Assembly: GCA_965247125.1 (NCBI GenBank)
Contig: CBDFGO010000003.1
Coordinates: forward strand, 620,001 to 684,000
DNA from: CALBJU01 sp965247125
GTDB taxonomy: Bacteria; Bacteroidota; Rhodothermia; Rhodothermales; UBA10348
Direction: 5' to 3'
DNA: 64,000 nt
The notes beneath the pieces were generated by a model. That model did not search any database and was not told the DNA's origin. It was given only the letters and a program-made list of their open reading frames with translations. The first letter of the stretch is position 1; each line of letters opens with the position of its first letter. The position numbers and the translations under genes are program-made. Below, one piece after another: positions 9,253-20,027 of this stretch.

Positions 9253-9843
9253 ATGCCGCAGCCTCCCAGTTCCGATACCATACCCAGGTGTAAGTGGTGT
9301 GGAACGGACCCACTCTATGTAGCCTATCACGATGAACACTGGGGCGTTCCGGTCCACGACGATTCGTTACTCTTCGAATTCCTCACGCTCGAAGGAGCTC
9401 AGGCTGGACTCTCTTGGATCACGATTTTAAGAAAGAGGCCTGGATACCAGCGCGCCTTTCATGGATTCGATGTTCAGCGGGTTGCTTCCATGAGTGAGGA
9501 GGAATGTCTAACCCTCATGTCCAATCCGGAAATTGTCCGAAATCGGTTGAAAATATCGTCGACGGTATCGAATGCCCGAGCCTTCCTTGAGATTCAGCAG
9601 CAATTCGGAAGCTTCGACGGATATTTGTGGGGCTTCACGGATGGCAAAACCATTCAGAACGCGGTTCAATCCCTCCGCGATATTCCCGCACAGACTCCGC
9701 TTGCAAATGAGCTGAGCAAGGACTTGAAGAAAAGAGGATTTCGATTTGTGGGCCCGACCATCATCTATGCATTCATGCAGGCCGTAGGAATGGTAAATGA
9801 CCACGAAAAGGGCTGTTTTCGCTATGCAGAATTGGTTGGTTGA
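9253..9843 (+). CDS. tag: DNA-3-methyladenine glycosylase I
   Basis: A 196-residue Tag homologue that excises 3-methyladenine from alkylated DNA. Diagnostic segments are CKWCGTDPLYVAYHDEHWGVP at residues 13-33, the family motif EGAQAGLSWITILRKR, and NDHEKGCFRY near the end. The four zinc-snap ligands can be assigned to a Cys in the N-terminal CKWC segment, His26, His184 and Cys188. Length is typical of the family. It stands alone, with about 100 bp upstream, and converges on mreB across the putative replication origin. Confidence 0.95.
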   Translation: MPQPPSSDTIPRCKWCGTDPLYVAYHDEHWGVPVHDDSLLFEFLTLEGAQAGLSWITILRKRPGYQRAFHGFDVQRVASMSEEECLTLMSNPEIVRNRLKISSTVSNARAFLEIQQQFGSFDGYLWGFTDGKTIQNAVQSLRDIPAQTPLANELSKDLKKRGFRFVGPTIIYAFMQAVGMVNDHEKGCFRYAELVG

Positions 9844-10067
9844 ATTCAGGGGCCTTTTTGTTGATGACATGTGGAAAAGCTGGATAATTGCCATAACGAT
9901 GAGCAAAAATCTTCAGGATCTTCCAATTAGCCACTCTAAACAATTATTTATTAAGGACTTATCCCAATAATAAATAATAGTGATTACGCACCGGCCCTAA
10001 AATCAATCGAAAACGCCATTTTCGAGAGGCGTGGATAAGGTGTGGATAACGAGACTTGCCAGTCCGC
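9844..10067. other. Candidate replication origin (oriC) with DnaA boxes and AT-rich stretch
   Basis: This 224-bp gap lies between two convergent genes, where no promoter is expected. It holds a perfect DnaA box TGTGGATAA (10041-10049), a one-mismatch box CGTGGATAA just before it (10030-10038), TGTGGAAAA (9870-9878) and weaker matches at 9879-9887 and 9959-9967. An AT-rich tract of about 45 bp (roughly 9935-9985, repeated TTATTTATTA/AATAATAAATAAT) is a plausible unwinding element. dnaA is 2.5 kb away. The combination is what oriC looks like in many bacteria where it is not adjacent to dnaA. GC-skew data are needed for proof. Confidence 0.6.
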
Positions 10068-12127
<2,060 letters not shown>

Positions 12128-12135
12128 CCATAGGG

Positions 12136-12522
12136 TCATTCCTGCTCGAAAAGAGCAATTACAGCGCCCGCAGGATCTTTAATAACGCAGTACCGGCCGT
12201 GCCCGCTCATTTTTTTGATAGGTGCTATTATTTCCCCACCTTGCTCGGCGCACTTCTTGGCTGAATCATCAACGTTTGCGACGTTTACATACATCAACCA
12301 CTGCGGCGGGAGACCTGCGTTTCCTCCTCGGGCGTGACAGACACCAGACACCGGAGTTCCCGTTTCCGGCGCGGACATGACGAAGTCATCGTACTCACCC
12401 ATACTGAGGGGTGAAGATTTCCAGCCCACGACTGTTTGGTAAAAGTCTCTGATCTCTTCTGCCTTTTCAGTTGTCAGATCGAACCATCCGACTGTACCGA
12501 TTGCTGCTTTTTCTTGACCCAT
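12136..12522 (-). CDS. VOC family (glyoxalase-like) protein
   Basis: A 128-residue single-module vicinal oxygen chelate protein. The pattern is GTVGWFDLTTEKAEEIRDFYQTVVGWK at the start, PQWLMYVNVANVDDSAKKCAEQGGEII in the middle, and the closing DPAGAVIALFEQE with its conserved Glu. The first-strand metal ligand position is Asp or absent rather than His, so metal binding and catalysis are uncertain. Such proteins range from glyoxalases to antibiotic-binding proteins. It lies 20 bp after the dnaA stop on the same strand and may be read through from dnaA. Confidence 0.85.
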   Translation of the reverse strand: MGQEKAAIGTVGWFDLTTEKAEEIRDFYQTVVGWKSSPLSMGEYDDFVMSAPETGTPVSGVCHARGGNAGLPPQWLMYVNVANVDDSAKKCAEQGGEIIAPIKKMSGHGRYCVIKDPAGAVIALFEQE

Positions 12523-12542
12523 ATCCGGAGTGTCGCTCGCCG

Positions 12543-14078
12543 CTATGAGTGCAGCACTCGATTTTTCAGAAGCTGATCGATACGCTCAAGATCTTCAACG
12601 AAGCGAGGGTCGGTATCTATTCGAGCCTGTATTGCCTTGCAGGCATGAATGACCGTGGAGTGATCGCGTCCTCCGAATCTTCTGCCGATCGCCTCGAGCG
12701 AGTGCTGGGTCATCCGCTTGCAAAAATGCATGGCAACTTGACGTGCATCTACGATGGGACGCTTCCGGCTCTTGCCGATGAGAAGATCCGGGTCCAGGTG
12801 GAAGTACTCGGCAACGATGTCGCGGATTTGCGATGCAGAGATGCTCTTCCGTGTCCTGTTGTCGATTAAATCCTGCAGAGCTTCCTGAACGAAATTCAAA
12901 TCGATCTGCTGACGCGTAATCTTTTGCAGCGCGAGCAATCTGTTGAATGCACCTTCGAGCAATCGGATGTTGTCTTTAACATTGAAGGCGATGTAATCGA
13001 TCACTTCGGTGGAAAGATTCAGGCCGCTCCCGGCGGCGTGATTTCGGAGGATTGCGGTTCTTGTCTCCAGATCGGGCGGTTGTACATCGGCCGAGAGGCC
13101 CCAGCGAAAACGGGATAGAAGGCGCTCTTCAATTCCAGCAATTTCGGCGGGACTTCGGTCAGCACACAGAATGATCTGTTTGCCACGCTGATGCAGGTCG
13201 TTGAACAGGTGGAAAAACTGCTCCTGGGTTTTCTCCTTCCCGCCAAAAAATTGGATGTCATCGACAATCAGGACATCGATCTGACGGAAGGCATGGGTGA
13301 ACTCTCCAAGGGTGTTGTTCTGGATGGCATAAACGAAATAGTTCGTGAATGCTTCACTCGTCAGGTACAACACTTGAGCACGGGGCTGAAGGGAGACAAT
13401 CTGATTTCCGATGGCGTGGGCCAGGTGAGTTTTCCCCAGTCCTACTTTTCCGTAAATGAGAAATGGATTGAAGCTGGTCTCGCCAGGACGATTGGCGACC
13501 GCCACACCAGCGCTGCGCGCGAGGCGATTGCAATCTGCTTCGATGAAGCCATCAAACGTGTATCTGGGATTGAGCGTCGGAGGCAGGGTCCCGGGAATGG
13601 TCTCTGGTTGGAACGAAAACAGCGAAGGATCATCCGATTTCGTCCGGGGCATCAGGCCGCTTTTTCGGGCCGATTGAGCCTCGCTCATTATGTCTGATCG
13701 CTCGGACGATGTAGCTGGCGGGCTGGACGCGACAGGTATTGCATAACCATCATCACGACCTGAGGCCACCGCCGTGGAGTCCTCCGCCTGGGCGAGAGCG
13801 AGCTCAGTTACCTGATTCTTCTGGACCAGGAACGAAAACGAAATTCCCGCACTTGCTCTTTTACTGAGTTGAAGCTGTATCAGCTCCGAATATTCCTTAT
13901 CGACCCAATCCCGGTGGAAGTCTGAAGGAATTCCCATCGTCAAGTGCGAACCTCCCTGAGTCGGGGAGCTGGATACCAAGGTGATGGGTTGTATCCAAGT
14001 TTGAAATTGTTGGGACGGGATCTCTTGAGCGAGGTCTTCCTTGCACTGATGCCACAACAAGTCGGGCGGGATCGTCAT
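12543..14078 (-). CDS. dnaA: Chromosomal replication initiator DnaA
   Basis: This protein of 511 residues binds DnaA boxes and opens the origin. Domain I (about 1-85) begins LLWHQCKEDLAQEIPSQQFQTWI, and a Ser/Ala-rich linker follows to about residue 160. The AAA+ domain has Walker A GKVGLGKT at residues 210-217, Walker B VLIVDDIQFF near 270 and the sensor segment LLSRFRWGL. Domain IV carries the signature GRDHSTVIHACKAI that reads the box. The ATG at 14078 is preferred to the TTG one codon earlier. A TATAGT element (minus strand, 14088-14093) would place transcription start about 3 nt upstream of the ATG. Three box-like sites at 14178-14222 suggest autoregulation. Confidence 0.97.
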   Translation of the reverse strand: MTIPPDLLWHQCKEDLAQEIPSQQFQTWIQPITLVSSSPTQGGSHLTMGIPSDFHRDWVDKEYSELIQLQLSKRASAGISFSFLVQKNQVTELALAQAEDSTAVASGRDDGYAIPVASSPPATSSERSDIMSEAQSARKSGLMPRTKSDDPSLFSFQPETIPGTLPPTLNPRYTFDGFIEADCNRLARSAGVAVANRPGETSFNPFLIYGKVGLGKTHLAHAIGNQIVSLQPRAQVLYLTSEAFTNYFVYAIQNNTLGEFTHAFRQIDVLIVDDIQFFGGKEKTQEQFFHLFNDLHQRGKQIILCADRSPAEIAGIEERLLSRFRWGLSADVQPPDLETRTAILRNHAAGSGLNLSTEVIDYIAFNVKDNIRLLEGAFNRLLALQKITRQQIDLNFVQEALQDLIDNRTRKSISASQIRDIVAEYFHLDPDLLIGKSRKRPIVDARQVAMHFCKRMTQHSLEAIGRRFGGRDHSTVIHACKAIQARIDTDPRFVEDLERIDQLLKNRVLHS

Positions 14079-14177
14079 CAAAAAAATACTATACTAAAAA
14101 CGAGTGGGTGGGGTAACAATTCTGATATCTATTGTAGGCAGGAGACGCACGGTATGGCAAGCCGAAATTGGTCGTAT

Positions 14178-14222
14178 TTATCCACTCCGGACACTTCTTA
14201 TCAACACAAGAAATGTGGAAAA
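14178..14222. promoter_or_regulatory. DnaA-box cluster upstream of dnaA
   Basis: Three 9-mers resemble the DnaA box TTATCCACA, each with one mismatch: TTATCCACT (14178-14186), TTATCAACA (14198-14206), and TGTGGAAAA (14214-14222, opposite orientation). They lie about 100-145 bp upstream of dnaA in the gap shared with bcp. Dense boxes next to dnaA usually mean autoregulation, or a second half of a bipartite origin together with the cluster at 9870-10049. Confidence 0.6.
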
Positions 14223-14317
14223 AAAAGAGACCCTCGGGCTTGATTTTCGCCACCTGTTTTACAGGTCAATCCGCGACCGTCCAACCAACTCGAACAAATG
14301 ATTGGAGATACGTAATT

Positions 14318-14800
14318 CTACGTACCCAGACCAAACCCCGACATAATTTCAGCCGTATGATCGCCCGTTTTGGGCTTTTTTATGACCTTTTCGATCATTC
14401 CATCTTCGTTGATGAGAAATGTGATACGCTTGGTCCCCATGAACATTCTACCGTACATATATTTCTGACCGTATGTGCCATATGCGGTCATCATTGCTCG
14501 ATCCGTGTCCGCAATCAAGGGGAATGGAAGGCTGTATTTTTCTGCGAATCCCGAGTGTTTTTGAACCGAGTCATCTGAGACGCCGATGATCGATATTCCG
14601 ACGTCATTCAGCGCTTCGAAGTGATCCCTAAGATTACACGCCTGTTTCGTGCAGCCAGGAGTGTTGTCGCGAGGATAAAAGTAGATCGCGAGCTTTTTGT
14701 TTTTGAAGTCAGAAAGGGATATGGCGGTGCCATCCTGTGTCAACCCGGAAAAATCGGGCGCAGCCTGGCCCGCTTCGGGCATCGTAGAATCTTGAGACAT
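14318..14800 (-). CDS. bcp: Thioredoxin-dependent thiol peroxidase (peroxiredoxin, BCP type)
   Basis: A 160-residue peroxiredoxin of the bacterioferritin comigratory protein class, reducing hydroperoxides with electrons from thioredoxin. The peroxidatic Cys50 sits in YPRDNTPGCTKQAC and the resolving Cys is Cys55, the classic BCP CxxxxC arrangement. The segment GTYGQKYMYGRMFMGTKRITFLI is the family's substrate-loop region. Length and motif order are standard. It stands alone, with 113 bp between it and the upstream DUF2461 gene. Confidence 0.95.
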   Translation of the reverse strand: MSQDSTMPEAGQAAPDFSGLTQDGTAISLSDFKNKKLAIYFYPRDNTPGCTKQACNLRDHFEALNDVGISIIGVSDDSVQKHSGFAEKYSLPFPLIADTDRAMMTAYGTYGQKYMYGRMFMGTKRITFLINEDGMIEKVIKKPKTGDHTAEIMSGFGLGT

Positions 14801-14913
14801 GGGGAGAGTCAGTGGGTGGTAAAGGTCCAGCTACAACCGGATTTGCTGAATGCTGTTTCGAGACGGAGAATACTCATTCGGGCCGGTTGCGCGAATCGTT
14901 GGATCGACGAAAT

Positions 14914-15600
14914 CTAGAAAGGGACGCCAAGTGCATCAGCCAGAAATTTCATCAAGGGAGAACCTTTTTCCCAGGTCTCGGCAAGATGGGGAAGGAAGTC
15001 GGGTCGAAGCGCCGTTTCCTGGTTGAACTGTGCCACTCCCATGAAGTCTTTCCTTTTAAGATCTTCGATCAAGGGGTGATCCCGATCGAAGCCCTTCGGT
15101 GGTCGGGACAGGGAGTCGCCTTCCAACCGATAGATGTCGCCGAATCCTTCTGCGTCTCTTGCGTCTATCCAGCCATCGGGATCCTTTACGATTTCAGAGC
15201 GGATAACGGTCAGGACTTTGTTATCCGGATGCCATATTCCGAGACCCATGAATACGTTTCCAGGCTCGATGTGCAGATAGTAGCCGGGAGCATGGACGTC
15301 CTTGGCCTGTTCGTGTCTGAAGTGGATTCCGGAGTGGGTCTTGTAAGGATCCTTGTTTTTCGAAAACCTGACATCTCTGTAAATCCTGAACAACGATCCA
15401 CCGACCGCCTTCGGGATAGCCCGAAAATGAGGGCTTATCTGTGCAAGAAGCGGAGCAAAGTCTACGATAAAATCGAGTAGTGGCTCTTTTACGACCTGTT
15501 CGTAGCGTTTCTTGTTCTCCTTGAACCAGTCGCGATCGTTATTGGCCTTCAGCTCCCGCAGAAATGAAAACAGCTCGGGTGTGATGTAAGTATTTGACAT
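14914..15600 (-). CDS. DUF2461 domain-containing protein
   Basis: A 228-residue cytoplasmic protein covering the full DUF2461 (TIGR02453-type) domain. Diagnostic segments are LRELKANNDRDWFKENKKRYE at the start, LFRIYRDVRFSKNKDPYKTHSGIHFRH in the middle, GYYLHIEPGNVFMGLGIWHPD, and LKRKDFMGVAQFNQE. Its biochemical role is unknown. Members are widespread in Bacteroidota and Actinobacteria. It sits between bcp and uvrC on the same strand with gaps of about 100 bp on both sides. Confidence 0.9.
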   Translation of the reverse strand: MSNTYITPELFSFLRELKANNDRDWFKENKKRYEQVVKEPLLDFIVDFAPLLAQISPHFRAIPKAVGGSLFRIYRDVRFSKNKDPYKTHSGIHFRHEQAKDVHAPGYYLHIEPGNVFMGLGIWHPDNKVLTVIRSEIVKDPDGWIDARDAEGFGDIYRLEGDSLSRPPKGFDRDHPLIEDLKRKDFMGVAQFNQETALRPDFLPHLAETWEKGSPLMKFLADALGVPF

Positions 15601-15687
15601 TCGTGTTTGGGATCCTCCATTGTCGGACGCAAAACATCCTGATTCGAAGTCGAAATTGCAATATGTGCGGACCGGCGCGATGCGTAT

Positions 15688-15713
15688 CGCGACCTGATTT
15701 CAATCAGGTCGCG
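15688..15713. terminator. Strong hairpin overlapping the uvrC stop codon
   Basis: An inverted repeat CGCGACCTGAT / ATCAGGTCGCG (11-bp arms, TTCA loop) covers the last codons and stop of uvrC. No T-run follows on either strand, so it is not a standard intrinsic terminator. It could cap the 3' end of the uvrC mRNA or act with Rho. Confidence 0.4.
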
Positions 15714-17557
15714 TCGGCGGGGTTTGCGGAGAAATGCCCCTTGATCAGGCCGGCCACATGTGCTCCCACTTCTTCTTCAAGAGCCTCGAGCGAAGCCTCC
15801 TTCACGCGTTTTACCGATCCAAAATGTCGGAGCAGTTTTTTGGCCGTTTTGGGACCGATGCCTTCGATTTCTTCCAGTTCGGTGTGCAGGGTCGATTTCG
15901 CCCTTTGTTTGCGCTGAAAAGCGACCGCAAATCGATGCGCTTCATTTCGAGTCCGTTGCAGCAGCTGGAGGGACGCGCTGTCTTTGGAGATGAAAACCGA
16001 ATCGGTGTCTCCTGGAAAGAAAACTTCTTCCAGCCGTTTAGCGAGCCCAACCACCGGAAACTTGCCGTAGGCCTCCACCTCATCAAGGGCCAGGACCGCG
16101 CTGGAAAGCTGGCCCTTTCCGCCGTCGATCACGACGAGATCAGGCCAGGGGCCGTTTTCTTCCACCACCCTTGCGTAACGCCTCGATACAATCTCCCGCA
16201 TGGACTGGAAGTCATCAGATCTTCCGCCACCAACGGAGCGGACTTTGTAGGTCCTGTATTCACTTTTCTTTGGATTGCCATCGATGAACACGACGCAAGA
16301 AGCGACTACATCGGTTCCCCCGAGGTGGGATACATCGAAACATTCGATTCTGCGGGGGAGCTTCGGGAGAGAGAGGTCGGATTTAAGCTTCGTGACCGCG
16401 TGGGGCACTTTCCCTTCATTCTTTTTTTGTCGCTGGATGTGAAATTCTTCCAGAAGCAGCTCCGCGTTCTTCTCGACAATTCCAATCAGACCAGCCTTGT
16501 CTCCTCGTTGAGGAATATTGACGGTGATTTTCTGACCTTGTTTCTGCTCGAGCAATTCCAGAACTGGCCCTGAATCCGACATGGGCACGGAAAGCAGCAA
16601 TTCTTTGGGGAAGAACGTGGCTTCGGAGTAATACCGCTCCACAACCGCCTGCATCAATTCCTCACTGGGGCTTTCTCCGATCCGGGTCAAAAATATCTGT
16701 CGACGCCCAACAATCTTTCCGTCACGCATCTGAAAGACTACTCCGCACGCGGCATTCGCTTCACGATCGACCGCCAAAGCAAAGAGGTCCCTATCGGCAA
16801 GATCACCCGAGACTACTTTCTGGCGCTCAGCGTATTTCTCCAGAGCCTTAACCTGATCACGAAGTTTGGCTGCCTCTTCGAAATTCATGTTACCTGACAC
16901 AAGTTGCATCTCGTCCTTGAGCAGCCTGATCAGCGTATCCGTTTTTCCGTCGAGGAGTTTTTCGACCTGTCTGATAGTCGAATCATAGCTCTCGGCAGTC
17001 TGATAACCGACGCAGGGCGCATCACATTTCTTGATGTGGTATTGCAGACAGACCTCATATTTTCCTGCAGCTATCGGCTCCGGTGCCAGATTGAGTGTGC
17101 AGGTTCGGAGTCGGAATATGGATCGAATCGTATCCAGCATGATGCGCATGCTTCGAACATCGGTGTAGGGTCCGAAGTATTTCGATCCATCCTTTCTGGG
17201 TCTTCGGGTCGGGAAAACTCGTGGAAAGGGTTCCTTCTTTACGCAGATGTACGGATAGGTCTTGTCGTCGCGGAGATTGATGTTGTAGCGCGGCTTCAGG
17301 CTCTTGATGAGATTATTCTCAAGAAGGAGTGCTTCAACCTCGGTGTCGGTGACAATGACTTCGACGTCGTAAATCTTCGCGACCATGATTCGTAGGCGCC
17401 CATCGTGATTTCGGCCGCGATGGAAGTACGAATTGACGCGCGATCGGAGATTCTTGGCCTTGCCCACATACAACACCTTCCCGTTCTCATCCTTGTGTTG
17501 ATATACACCAGGACGAGTGGGAAGTCGGGCCAGTTTTTCGGCGAGATCTGGGTGCAT
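15704..17557 (-). CDS. uvrC: UvrABC nucleotide excision repair subunit C
   Basis: A 617-residue UvrC that makes both incisions around bulky DNA lesions. The order is as expected. The GIY-YIG nuclease at residues 13-90 reads RPGVYQHKDENGKVLYVGKAKNLRSRV. The UVR domain near residue 215 (NFEEAAKLRDQVKALEKY) contacts UvrB. The RNase H-like endonuclease starts with ECFDVSHLGGTDVVASCVVF. The paired helix-hairpin-helix motifs (EIEGIGPKTAKKLLRHFGSV) are at the end. A Cys-rich stretch (CTLNL...CLQYHIKKCDAPCVGY) matches UvrC proteins that carry an Fe-S cluster. It is preceded by nth on the opposite strand. Confidence 0.97.
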   Translation of the reverse strand: MHPDLAEKLARLPTRPGVYQHKDENGKVLYVGKAKNLRSRVNSYFHRGRNHDGRLRIMVAKIYDVEVIVTDTEVEALLLENNLIKSLKPRYNINLRDDKTYPYICVKKEPFPRVFPTRRPRKDGSKYFGPYTDVRSMRIMLDTIRSIFRLRTCTLNLAPEPIAAGKYEVCLQYHIKKCDAPCVGYQTAESYDSTIRQVEKLLDGKTDTLIRLLKDEMQLVSGNMNFEEAAKLRDQVKALEKYAERQKVVSGDLADRDLFALAVDREANAACGVVFQMRDGKIVGRRQIFLTRIGESPSEELMQAVVERYYSEATFFPKELLLSVPMSDSGPVLELLEQKQGQKITVNIPQRGDKAGLIGIVEKNAELLLEEFHIQRQKKNEGKVPHAVTKLKSDLSLPKLPRRIECFDVSHLGGTDVVASCVVFIDGNPKKSEYRTYKVRSVGGGRSDDFQSMREIVSRRYARVVEENGPWPDLVVIDGGKGQLSSAVLALDEVEAYGKFPVVGLAKRLEEVFFPGDTDSVFISKDSASLQLLQRTRNEAHRFAVAFQRKQRAKSTLHTELEEIEGIGPKTAKKLLRHFGSVKRVKEASLEALEEEVGAHVAGLIKGHFSANPADAT

Positions 17558-17656
17558 GATTCAGGCGTGACAAAGCAGGGAACGATTCGATAAACCCGTG
17601 CCAGGATTGAAGGTTCGTGCCTACATTAAAGCAACATTCTGAATGTTGGTCTTTAG

Positions 17657-18283
17657 ATGAACGATACCGTTTCCGGCGTACTCGCATTCCTTCACGAGCT
17701 CTATCCGCAGGCGAATTGCGCCCTGGAGCACACCTCTGCTCATGAGCTGCTATTTGCGACAATCATGTCGGCTCAGACTACGGACGTGAGTGTCAACAAG
17801 GTGACATCTACTCTTTTCAAGAAGTATCGGACGATTGCGGAATTTGCCAACGCCAATCCGGAAGCATTCATGGAAGAGATTCGCACTACTGGATTTTTCA
17901 GAAACAAGACGAAAAGCGTGATCGGAGCAGCCAACATGCTAATGAACGAGTTCGATGGTCAGGTGCCATCGACGCTTGAGGAGTTGATCAGGTTGCCGGG
18001 GGTGGCTCGGAAGACGGCCAATGTGGTTCTGGGTACGTTTTTCGGTATTCCGAGTGGATTCGTTGTGGACACTCACGTCAAGCGCCTTGCGTTTCGAATG
18101 GGATTTACGACTCAGACGGACCCGGTGAAAGTAGAGAAGGACCTGATGACGCTTTTCCCGAGAGAGGAGTGGATTTTTGCCGGACACGCGTTGATTCTAC
18201 ACGGTCGTGCGATCTGCGACGCCAAAAAACCGCAATGCGAATCCTGTCCGATTCTACCCCTGTGTCCACAGAACGGGATATGA
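17657..18283 (+). CDS. nth: Endonuclease III
   Basis: A 208-residue bifunctional DNA glycosylase/AP lyase acting on oxidised pyrimidines. The helix-hairpin-helix LPGVARKTANVV carries the catalytic Lys119, and VDTHVKRL carries Asp138. The 4Fe-4S loop has Cys187, Cys194, Cys197 and Cys203 in the canonical C-x6-C-x2-C-x5-C spacing. Length and motifs are standard. It diverges from uvrC across 99 bp, so two repair genes share a promoter region, and it converges on asnB. Confidence 0.96.
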   Translation: MNDTVSGVLAFLHELYPQANCALEHTSAHELLFATIMSAQTTDVSVNKVTSTLFKKYRTIAEFANANPEAFMEEIRTTGFFRNKTKSVIGAANMLMNEFDGQVPSTLEELIRLPGVARKTANVVLGTFFGIPSGFVVDTHVKRLAFRMGFTTQTDPVKVEKDLMTLFPREEWIFAGHALILHGRAICDAKKPQCESCPILPLCPQNGI

Positions 18284-18323
18284 AACTCGCCACGGGTCCG
18301 TTTTCAGCTGTTGAAAACAACTC

Positions 18324-18361
18324 CTAGTAAGAATCCACTTAGTAAAGGTCCTCTTAGTAAG
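18324..18361. repeat. 15-bp tandem repeat duplicating the asnB 3' end
   Basis: The element TAGTAA recurs at exactly 15-bp spacing (18325, 18340, 18355). Read on the minus strand these are three in-frame Tyr-stop pairs (TAC TAA, TAC TAA, TAC TAG), the first being the real end of asnB. It looks like two tandem duplications of the gene's last codons with later drift. Confidence 0.75.
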
Positions 18362-20027
18362 CATCGTCGTGCACACCCTGAACAGCGCGCCCCGAAGGAT
18401 CTGCAGAGCCGGAAAACGAAGCATCCCAGGCCAGGGCCTCTGGCGTACTACAGGCCACCGATTTGCCGCTGGGCACACACTTCGCAGCAGATTCGGAGGA
18501 AAAGTGCTCTTCGAAGACCGTCCGATAGTAATAGCCTTCCTTGGTGTCCGGTGTATTTATGGGAAAGCGAAATCCGGCTCGGTCCATGTCTTGATCGCTC
18601 ACGTTCAGCTCAGCGTGCGCTCTTAGGTGATCGATCCATCCGTATCCTACACCGTCCGAAAACTGTTCTTTCTGACGTTTAATGATCGAATCGGGCAACA
18701 GGTCTGAAAATGCATCTCTGAGAATCTGCTTTTCGATCCTTCCATCCTTGATCATTTTTGTCTCGGGTGCGATGGACATGGCCGTATCCAGGAATTCCAG
18801 ATCCAGGAAGGGTACGCGTGCTTCTATGCCCCATGCTGCCATGCTTTTGTTCGCCCTCTGGCAGTCAAAAAGGTGGAGTCGCTCGATCTTGCGTACGGTT
18901 TCTTCGTGGAATTCCCGGGCGTCTGGTGCCCTGTGGAAGTACAGATACCCTCCAAATATTTCGTCTGCTCCCTCTCCTGAAAGCACCATTTTTATGCCCA
19001 TAGCTTTGATCTTTCTGGCCAACAGGTACATGGGTGTCGAAGCCCGAACGGTGGTCACATCGTAGGTTTCAATGTGATGAATGACATCCCGCAAGGCATC
19101 GATGCCTTCCTGAAGCGTGAACAAAAACCCGTGGTGCGCACTGCCTATATGATCGGCGACCCGAGCGGCAGCACTGAGATCAGGACTTCCCTCGAGGCCG
19201 ATAGCAAACGAGTGGATACGCGGCCACCAGGCACGGGTCAAGTCATCTTCTTCAATCCGATGGGCTTCGTACTTACATGCCAGCGCCGCGATGATCGAGG
19301 AATCCAATCCGCCGGACAGGAGAACGCCAAATGGCACGTCGCTCATCAGCTGCCGGTGGACTGCCTCCGACAACGATTTTCTGATGATCTCGGGATCAGT
19401 TTGGCCATCGCTAACAACATCAAATGATTCCCACGTACGATTTACATAGGAGCGGGACTCTTGGGATTTGGCGCTATCCAGAATATGTCCCGGCAGAAAC
19501 ACCCGATACTGTTTACATGCTGGTTCCAGAGCTTTGAGTTCGGAGGCGTAGTAAGCGTGCCCTTCGGGATCGAAACCTGCATAAAGAGGGACGACGCCCA
19601 GCGGGTCTCGAGCGACGATATAGCGCTGGTCGACGTTGTCCCAGAGGACGAACGCGAAAATACCATTGAGTCGACTCGCGAATTCAGTGCCGTATTTAAT
19701 GAAAAGCGGAATGATCACTTCGCAATCGGACTCGGTCTGAAACGGGTAGTCTGCCAACTCCTCGCGCAGAGCCAGGTGATTATAGATTTCACCGTTCACG
19801 GCAAGCACGTACCGCCCATCTTCACTGATCAGGGGCTGCGCGCCGTGATGAACGTCTACAATGGCCAATCGCTCATGGGCCAGAATTGCGTGCTCATCTG
19901 AGTACACACCGGACCAGTCCGGACCTCGATGTCGTTGCAATTTGCTGAGTGCAAGAGCCCGTTCGCGGAGCGGGCTTCGCGGCTGATCACCGTCAGGAAT
20001 GTCAAGAATGGCCAGAATGGAGCACAT
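18354..20027 (-). CDS. asnB: Asparagine synthase (glutamine-hydrolysing), class B
   Basis: This protein of 557 residues makes asparagine from aspartate, glutamine and ATP. Starting at 20027 puts the catalytic Cys2 right after the initiator Met (MCSILAIL), as in class II amidotransferases; the longer frame would bury it. The glutaminase domain contains LQRHRGPDWSGVY, ERLAIVD and VNGEIYNH. The synthase domain has the PP-loop VLLSGGLDSS and later SGEGADEIFGGYLYFH. The last 40 residues are Ser/Ala-rich and unusual. The 3' end carries a tandemly repeated stop codon. It diverges from the ilv operon across about 400 bp before the leader region. Confidence 0.95.
   Translation of the reverse strand: MCSILAILDIPDGDQPRSPLRERALALSKLQRHRGPDWSGVYSDEHAILAHERLAIVDVHHGAQPLISEDGRYVLAVNGEIYNHLALREELADYPFQTESDCEVIIPLFIKYGTEFASRLNGIFAFVLWDNVDQRYIVARDPLGVVPLYAGFDPEGHAYYASELKALEPACKQYRVFLPGHILDSAKSQESRSYVNRTWESFDVVSDGQTDPEIIRKSLSEAVHRQLMSDVPFGVLLSGGLDSSIIAALACKYEAHRIEEDDLTRAWWPRIHSFAIGLEGSPDLSAAARVADHIGSAHHGFLFTLQEGIDALRDVIHHIETYDVTTVRASTPMYLLARKIKAMGIKMVLSGEGADEIFGGYLYFHRAPDAREFHEETVRKIERLHLFDCQRANKSMAAWGIEARVPFLDLEFLDTAMSIAPETKMIKDGRIEKQILRDAFSDLLPDSIIKRQKEQFSDGVGYGWIDHLRAHAELNVSDQDMDRAGFRFPINTPDTKEGYYYRTVFEEHFSSESAAKCVPSGKSVACSTPEALAWDASFSGSADPSGRAVQGVHDDAY

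Noticed and set aside
15734..16573. A 279-codon plus-strand frame antisense to uvrC
   Set aside because: It overlaps a well-supported uvrC in the opposite direction and its translation has no family resemblance; frames of this length are common opposite GC-rich genes.
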